A DNA stretch of 36,728 nt from Candidatus Nanopelagicaceae bacterium (GTDB lineage Bacteria; Actinomycetota; Actinomycetes; Nanopelagicales; Nanopelagicaceae). The stretch's first letter is position 1. Each line of letters starts with the position of its first letter. Position numbers and translations under genes: made by a program. The notes below the pieces were generated by a model. It did not search any database. It was given only the letters and a program-made list of their open reading frames with translations, and was not told the origin of the DNA. Of this stretch, positions 35,213 to 36,728 are shown piece after piece. The stretch lies in the NCBI GenBank assembly GCA_947461995.1, contig CANHNH010000008.1:1-36728 (forward strand), read 5' to 3'.

Positions 35213-36644
35213 GTGCCACTCCCTTGAGATAAGCGGTTAAACCATGACGACCACCCTCGCGGCCCCATCCTGACTCTTTATATCCACCAAAAGGACTTGT
35301 TGGATCAAACTTGTTAAATGTATTCGCCCAAATAACTCCGGCCTTTAGTTTCTGAGAAGCCCAGAGAATCTTTGAACCCTTCTCGCTCCAAACTCCTGCA
35401 GATAGACCAAATGGAGTGTTATTTGCTTTATCAATTCCTTCTTGAGGTGTGCGAAATGTAAGGACAGAAAGTACTGGACCGAATATCTCTTCACGAGCGA
35501 TTCGATGAGATTGAGTAACACCAGTAAAAATTGTTGGCGCAAACCAGAACCCTTTGTTCGGTAACGCGCACTCAGGGCTCCAACGCTCTGCGCCTTCGGC
35601 ATCTCCTGCGAGAGAGAGCTCCTTAATTTTATCTAATTGCGCGCGTGAATTAATTGCGCCAAGATCCGTGTTTTTATCTAAAGGATCGCCTACACGAATT
35701 TTTTCCATTCTCTTTTGTAACTTCTTGATAAATTCATCTGAGATGCTTTCCTGAATAACGAGTCGTGAACCGGCGCAGCAGACGTGGCCTTGATTAAAGA
35801 AAATGCCATTAACAATTCCTTCGACACTTTCATCAATTGCTGCATCTTCGAAAACGACGTTTGCAGCTTTGCCACCAAGTTCGAGAGTTACGCTCTTTGT
35901 AGTTCCGGCAACAGCCCGAGCAATTATTTTTCCAACTTCAGTTGAACCAGTGAAGGCAATTTTATTAATTCCAGGGTGGTTGACAATAAGTACACCTGTA
36001 GAACCGTCTCCAGTGACAATATTTACAACACCCGCTGGCAAACCAGCTTGTTCGCATACTTCGGCGAATAGAAGAGCAGTCAGTGGAGTAGTTTCAGCGG
36101 GCTTTAAGACAACGGTATTTCCAGTTGCAAGTGCTGGAGCTACTTTCCAAGCAAGCATGAGTAGTGGAAAATTCCACGGAATAATCTGTCCTACAACTCC
36201 GTGAGCCTTTGCTTTTGTACCTACCCCAGCATATTCAAGTTTGTCAGCCCAACCTGCGTGGTAGAAAAAGTGTGCAGCCGCGAGAGGTACGTCAACATCT
36301 CGGGATTCTCTAATTGGTTTTCCGTTATCTAAACTTTCTAGTACGGCAAATTCACGTGCGCGCTCTTGCAGAATTCGGGCAATTCGAAATAAGTATTTAC
36401 CGCGTTCGCGTCCTGAGAGTTTCGACCAGTGCAGATCTAAGGCTTTCTTTGCTGCCTTAACTGCTGCATCAACTTCTTTTTTACCACCCAATGAGATTGA
36501 ACTAAGGATTTCTTCCGTCGCAGGATTAATTGTTGGGAAATGTTTTTCTCCTGCAACAAACTTGCCACCTATGTAATGGCCATATTTGGGTTTAATAGAG
36601 ACGCTGGCACGCGACTCTGGTGCCGGTGCGTATTCAAAACTCAT
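35205..36644 (-). CDS. Aldehyde dehydrogenase (NAD(P)), deoC-linked
   Basis: 479 residues, complete. Motifs in order: HYIGGKFVAGEKHFPTINPA, IIPWNFPLLMLAWKVAPALA, LKPAETTPLTALLFAE, FTGSTEVGK (cofactor loop), LELGGKAANVVF (catalytic Glu), NQGHVCCAGSR with Cys289 as nucleophile, EEIFGPVL, and SPFGGYKESGWGREGG. Start ATG 36644 has GGAG 8 nt upstream; an earlier in-frame start would reach into the preceding gene's end. It follows a probable deoC by 13 nt, so the likely substrate is acetaldehyde from deoxyribose-5-phosphate cleavage. Coupled by an 8-nt overlap to the truncated ALDH. Confidence 0.94.
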   Translation of the reverse strand: MSFEYAPAPESRASVSIKPKYGHYIGGKFVAGEKHFPTINPATEEILSSISLGGKKEVDAAVKAAKKALDLHWSKLSGRERGKYLFRIARILQERAREFAVLESLDNGKPIRESRDVDVPLAAAHFFYHAGWADKLEYAGVGTKAKAHGVVGQIIPWNFPLLMLAWKVAPALATGNTVVLKPAETTPLTALLFAEVCEQAGLPAGVVNIVTGDGSTGVLIVNHPGINKIAFTGSTEVGKIIARAVAGTTKSVTLELGGKAANVVFEDAAIDESVEGIVNGIFFNQGHVCCAGSRLVIQESISDEFIKKLQKRMEKIRVGDPLDKNTDLGAINSRAQLDKIKELSLAGDAEGAERWSPECALPNKGFWFAPTIFTGVTQSHRIAREEIFGPVLSVLTFRTPQEGIDKANNTPFGLSAGVWSEKGSKILWASQKLKAGVIWANTFNKFDPTSPFGGYKESGWGREGGRHGLTAYLKGVAHE

Positions 36645-36657
36645 GCGAAGTTCTCCA

Positions 36658-36728
36658 TTAATCAATCGTTACGTACTGAGGGCTAGCGTAGTAGCCATCA
36701 TCCATTTTCATGCGCTGCATCAATAAAT
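36658..36728 (-). CDS. deoC: Probable deoxyribose-phosphate aldolase, last 22 codons (window edge)
   Basis: Only the 3' end is inside the window. Read on the minus strand from 36726, the codons give LLMQRMKMDDGYYASPQYVTID followed by TAA at 36660-36658. This resembles the C-terminus of actinobacterial DeoC as I recall it (a LLMQRQK... G-Y-YV-x-D pattern after the ASSLL phosphate motif, which would lie just outside). The position upstream of two ALDH genes and the nucleoside context agree. The fragment is too short for a firm identification. Confidence 0.6.
   Translation of the reverse strand, partial: LLMQRMKMDDGYYASPQYVTID

Noticed and set aside
35803-36204. 133-codon plus-strand frame opposite the aldehyde dehydrogenase
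   Set aside because: Lies wholly inside the conserved ALDH catalytic region on the other strand; composition is that of a reverse complement.

Overview
The window reads as a contiguous, gene-dense stretch of chromosome from a genome-streamlined, AT-leaning actinobacterium. The gene orders are actinobacterial: groEL1 / WhiB3-type regulator / guaB / guaB3, then sucC-sucD-PerM(DUF6350)-purN-purH, then folD-DUF3017-mdh-icd, and an orphan MsiK-type sugar ATPase. Together with low GC, very short or negative spacers and reduced proteins, this fits the freshwater acI lineage (Nanopelagicales, 'Ca. Planktophila/Nanopelagicus'). That placement is inference from gene content. I see no mobile element, CRISPR array, rRNA or tRNA, and no gene-free stretch longer than 300 bases.

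Layout. 1-1589 is the 3' part of groEL1 (+), closed by a strong bidirectional terminator facing a WhiB3/WhiD-like regulator (-, leaderless promoter visible). 2072-2947 is a MerR-type regulator with a CarH/LitR-like adenosylcobalamin module. 3005-7465 is a GMP-synthesis operon: an IMP dehydrogenase with no CBS module, a GuaB3 paralogue with His in place of the catalytic Cys, guaA, and a cyclophilin lipoprotein. A PIG-L deacetylase (-) and pcrA (+) diverge from back-to-back leaderless promoters. 10498-15750 is sucC-sucD-DUF6350-purN-purH. 15770-19801 is folD-DUF3017 and mdh-icd-S51 peptidase. An orphan MsiK-like ATPase (-) follows, with a structured 5' leader resembling the location and role of the msiK RNA motif. 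Then come a CNNM/HlyC-type CBS membrane protein and trpS.

23493-36728 is a nucleoside-use island. A BMP/PnrA-type binding protein, a double-NBD ATPase and two permeases form a nucleoside importer. They are followed without real gaps by cytidine deaminase, thymidine phosphorylase, adenosine deaminase and, unexpectedly, a cytochrome P450. Ribokinase (-) and a nucleoside hydrolase (+) diverge from overlapping leaderless -10 boxes. On the minus strand, the last codons of a probable deoC enter at the right edge, followed by a full aldehyde dehydrogenase and a truncated ALDH-like pseudoenzyme. The inferred logic is import, deamination, phosphorolysis or hydrolysis, ribose phosphorylation, deoxyribose-5-phosphate cleavage and acetaldehyde oxidation: nucleosides as a carbon, nitrogen and base source, matching the purine-synthesis and TCA genes upstream.

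Most worth a second look: the P450 inside the nucleoside operon, the CarH-like regulator next to guaB, the natural CBS-less IMPDH beside a Cys-to-His GuaB3, the ALDH pseudoenzyme in the deoC operon, the MsiK leader RNA, and the recurring leaderless promoters.
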